52,740 nucleotides of DNA from Limisphaerales bacterium (GTDB lineage: Bacteria; Verrucomicrobiota; Verrucomicrobiia; Limisphaerales; SXTU01), in contig WRPG01000035.1 of assembly GCA_009773355.1 (NCBI GenBank), forward strand, positions 1 through 52,740, read 5' to 3'. The stretch's first letter is position 1. Every line of letters begins with the position of its first letter. A model generated the notes under the pieces. It made no database searches. It saw only the letters and a list, made by a program, of their open reading frames with translations, and was not told where the DNA came from. Positions 51,041 through 52,740 of the stretch are shown in pieces. The translations under genes were made by a program, and so were the position numbers.

Positions 51041-51666
51041 CACAACCGCACAATGCCGCGCTGAATCGCCGTCGTGGCCGCCTGCGTGCGGTCCTGCACG
51101 CCGAGCTTGTCGAGGATGACCTTCACATGGTTCTTCACGGTGTTCTCCGCCACGCCCAGCGCGGAGCCGATTTCCTTGTTGCTCCGGCCCTTCACGATGA
51201 GTTCGAGCACCTCGCGCTCGCGCGGGGAAAGCTCCGGCGCGGCCTGCCGCTGCGCGAGCCGCGCGGCGACCTCGGCGGGCAGCCGGTAAGTGCCGGCATG
51301 GACGGCGCGGATGGTTTTGAGCAACGGCTCGCTGTCGGTGTTCTTGAGGAGATAGCCGCACGCGCCGGCCTGGAGCGCGCGGAAGATGTCCTCGTCGGTG
51401 TCGAAGGTGGTGAGCACCAGCACGCGCGCGTCGGGGGATTTGGCGCGGATGGCCGCCGTCGTCGCCGCGCCGTCCATTTCGGGCATCCGCAGGTCCATGA
51501 GCGTGAGGTCGGGCTGGTGGCGCTCGAACTCCTTCAACGCCGCCGCGCCGCTCGCAGCCTCGGCCACGACCGTCAGGTCCGGCTGCATCTCCAGCAGGCT
51601 GCGCAGGCCGATGCGCACGACCAGATGGTCGTCCACAAGCAGCAGGCGGATTTTGGGCTTGGCCAT
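51040..51666 (-). CDS. NarL/FixJ-type response regulator
   Basis: 208 residues. The receiver domain (about 5-122) has LLLVDDHLVVRIGL (acidic pair), the phosphoacceptor Asp in LTLMDLRMPEMDG (about residue 57) and LTTFDTDEDIF; the LuxR-type HTH (about 145-205) has LSPREREVLELIVKGRSNKEIGSALGVAENTVKNHV. The start is ATG 51666 (AKPKIRLLL); the longer frame begins in repeat DNA. Pairs with the histidine kinase just upstream. Its targets are unknown. Confidence 0.93.
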   Translation of the reverse strand: MAKPKIRLLLVDDHLVVRIGLRSLLEMQPDLTVVAEAASGAAALKEFERHQPDLTLMDLRMPEMDGAATTAAIRAKSPDARVLVLTTFDTDEDIFRALQAGACGYLLKNTDSEPLLKTIRAVHAGTYRLPAEVAARLAQRQAAPELSPREREVLELIVKGRSNKEIGSALGVAENTVKNHVKVILDKLGVQDRTQAATTAIQRGIVRL

Positions 51667-51690
51667 GACTAGGCGGGGAACGGCATTCCA

Positions 51691-51885
51691 ACCACGGATG
51701 AACACAGATGGACACGGATGGGAAGACGCAGGCTGACACAGGACGGAGCGCGGCGTTCACGCCGCTTCAACACCCGAAGCACCGGAAGCTCCCAGTAAGA
51801 CCCAACGCGTCCGGCCAACGAGTGTTGAAGCGGCGTGAACGCCGCCCTCCGTCCGCATCCGTGTCCATCTGTGTTCATCCGTGGT
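51691..51885. repeat. Nested inverted repeats between sensor kinase and regulator genes
   Basis: The outer arms 51691-51720 and 51856-51885 are a perfect 30-bp inverted repeat (beginning ACCACGGATGAACACAG). Nested inside, 51741-51773 and 51822-51854 form a 33-bp inverted repeat with one mismatch, whose GGCGTTCACGCC core is itself palindromic. The element fills almost the whole gap between the two genes and ends 6 bp before the kinase stop codon. Confidence 0.92.
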
Positions 51886-51890
51886 TCAAT

Positions 51891-52740
51891 TCAGTTTTCC
51901 ACCGTCACCACGACTTCCGTGCCTACGCCGGGCTTCGACGCGAGCTGCACGTCGGCCTTGATTTGCTCGGCGCGCTCGTGGATGCCGCGCCAGCCGAAGT
52001 GGCCGTTGCTGTCGCGCTCCAACCGCCCGGCCTCGAAGCCAATCCCGTCGTCCTTCACGCGCAGGCGGACCCCGTCCGCCTCGAAAATCACTTCGGCGTC
52101 AATGCGGCTGGGCTTCGCGTGGCGCACGGCGTTGGTGACGCACTCCTGGCCGATGCGCAGGAGGTTGTTCTCGACGGCCTCGCTCAAGCCGCGCGCGGTG
52201 CCGCGCAGTTGCAGGTCGAAGGCGATGCCCGTGCCGGCGGTCATCTGCCGGCCCAGTTCGCCGAGCGCCTCGGCGAGGCCGCCGCGCTCCAACTCCTGCG
52301 CGCGCAGGTTCATCAGCGAGCGGCGGAACTCCTCCTGGCCGTGCCGCACCATCTGCTTGGCGGTGTCGAGGCGCGTGCGCGCGGCGTCGGCGGCGGACGG
52401 CAGGCTGGCGGCGAGCGAGTCGAGCTGGAAGCCGAGGCCGGAGAAACTTTGCGCAAGCGTGTCGTGCATCTCGCGGGCCATGCGCTGGCGCTCCTCCAAG
52501 GCCGCTTCGCGCTCGGCCTTGAGGCGGATGACCTCGGTCTGCTGCGTGACGCGCCGGCGCAGCAGCACGGCCCACGCGAACGCCGCGACCAGCAGCACCA
52601 GCAGCCCGCCCGCGACCGCCGTGAGGCGTTCCGCCGTCCACGGCGAGGGCACGGCCAGCAGGGCGATGTCCTCCGCAGAGCGCAGCAGCAGCTCGATGGA
52701 GCGCGGGTTCGCGCGGAAGCCGGTGCCCGGCGTGGCGGAC
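51891..52740 (-). CDS. Two-component sensor histidine kinase, N-terminus outside window
   Basis: C-terminal part of a NarL-partner histidine kinase. The frame is open to the window edge, so GTG 52652 need not be the start; about 29 further codons (ending ELLLRSAEDIALLAVPSPW) continue upstream. Visible: one membrane helix (LTAVAGGLLVLLVAAFAWAV), a coiled-coil linker, the HisKA_3 H-box REMHDTLAQSFSGLGFQLD and an ATPase domain (GQECVTNAVRHAKPSRI, VKDDGIGFE, GWRGIHERAEQI). Relatives often carry a periplasmic beta-propeller sensor; none can be seen here. Confidence 0.9.
   Translation of the reverse strand, partial: SATPGTGFRANPRSIELLLRSAEDIALLAVPSPWTAERLTAVAGGLLVLLVAAFAWAVLLRRRVTQQTEVIRLKAEREAALEERQRMAREMHDTLAQSFSGLGFQLDSLAASLPSAADAARTRLDTAKQMVRHGQEEFRRSLMNLRAQELERGGLAEALGELGRQMTAGTGIAFDLQLRGTARGLSEAVENNLLRIGQECVTNAVRHAKPSRIDAEVIFEADGVRLRVKDDGIGFEAGRLERDSNGHFGWRGIHERAEQIKADVQLASKPGVGTEVVVTVEN

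Noticed and set aside
4445-51885. Intergenic inverted repeats as Rho-independent terminators
   Set aside because: Most lack a T-run, several lie inside tightly spaced operons and one lies between divergent genes.
1-52740. tRNA, rRNA, integrase or IS transposase genes
   Set aside because: None could be recognised on either strand by reading.

Overview
The window is a GC-rich (roughly two-thirds G+C by eye) bacterial chromosome segment. The gene content points to a Verrucomicrobiota member, probably Limisphaerales/Pedosphaera-like: a DUF1549/DUF1553 plus LamG protein and a DUF1501 protein of the planctomycete/verrucomicrobial type, a proteasome alpha-like protein, a bacterial deoxyhypusine-synthase-like protein and a general secretion secretin. 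This assignment is inference from gene content; no rRNA or tRNA gene was seen.

Layout. 1-4.4 kb: a secretin cut by the window edge, a deoxyhypusine synthase-like protein and a beta-CASP-like metallo-hydrolase. 4.5-35 kb: one almost uninterrupted inorganic-nitrogen supercluster. A LysR regulator diverges from a nitrate ABC operon (SBP, two small NrtS proteins, permease, a CBM48 protein, two ATPases). A NasT-like ANTAR regulator then leads a cyanate/nitrate-type ABC operon ending in cyanase and a DJ-1/PfpI protein. An outer-membrane porin with a strong terminator follows. Next is an unusual redox operon: an FAD/BFD/cytochrome-b fusion, an 11-heme cytochrome c, a mono-heme lipoprotein and a globin. 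Last comes a long operon with NarK, a PP2C-kinase fusion, a NarI-like membrane protein, a molybdopterin nitrate reductase, a four-cluster ferredoxin, a Rieske protein, a cupin, a siroheme nitrite reductase and a CysJ-like flavoprotein. 35-43.7 kb: housekeeping genes (RNA methyltransferase, LacI regulator, NAD kinase, MurJ, proteasome-like protein, a PRMT-like methyltransferase, ThrH). 43.9-50.9 kb: DUF1501, HEAT-repeat and DUF1549/DUF1553 genes around a toxin-antitoxin-like trio. 51-52.7 kb: a two-component pair, with the sensor cut by the window edge.

How the genes work together. Nitrate, nitrite and cyanate would enter by porin, ABC systems, NrtS and NarK. Nitrate would be reduced by the molybdoenzyme and nitrite by the siroheme enzyme, with electrons from the flavoprotein and membrane redox proteins; cyanase would give ammonium from cyanate. 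Six intergenic sites with the -24/-12 sigma-54 spacing sit in front of the transcription units of this region (one each for lysR, nrt, nasT-cyn, porin, redox operon, narK operon), which suggests one nitrogen-status regulon.

Two things stand out as possibly undescribed. First, 18.4-23 kb encodes what looks like a transmembrane NAD(P)H-to-cytochrome-c wire: the fusion protein carries two membrane helices with His pairs spaced exactly as in cytochrome b, followed by an 11-heme anchored cytochrome. Second, more than a dozen imperfect inverted repeats of unrelated sequence but similar architecture lie mostly just after stop codons, and related sequence has been absorbed in frame inside several genes.
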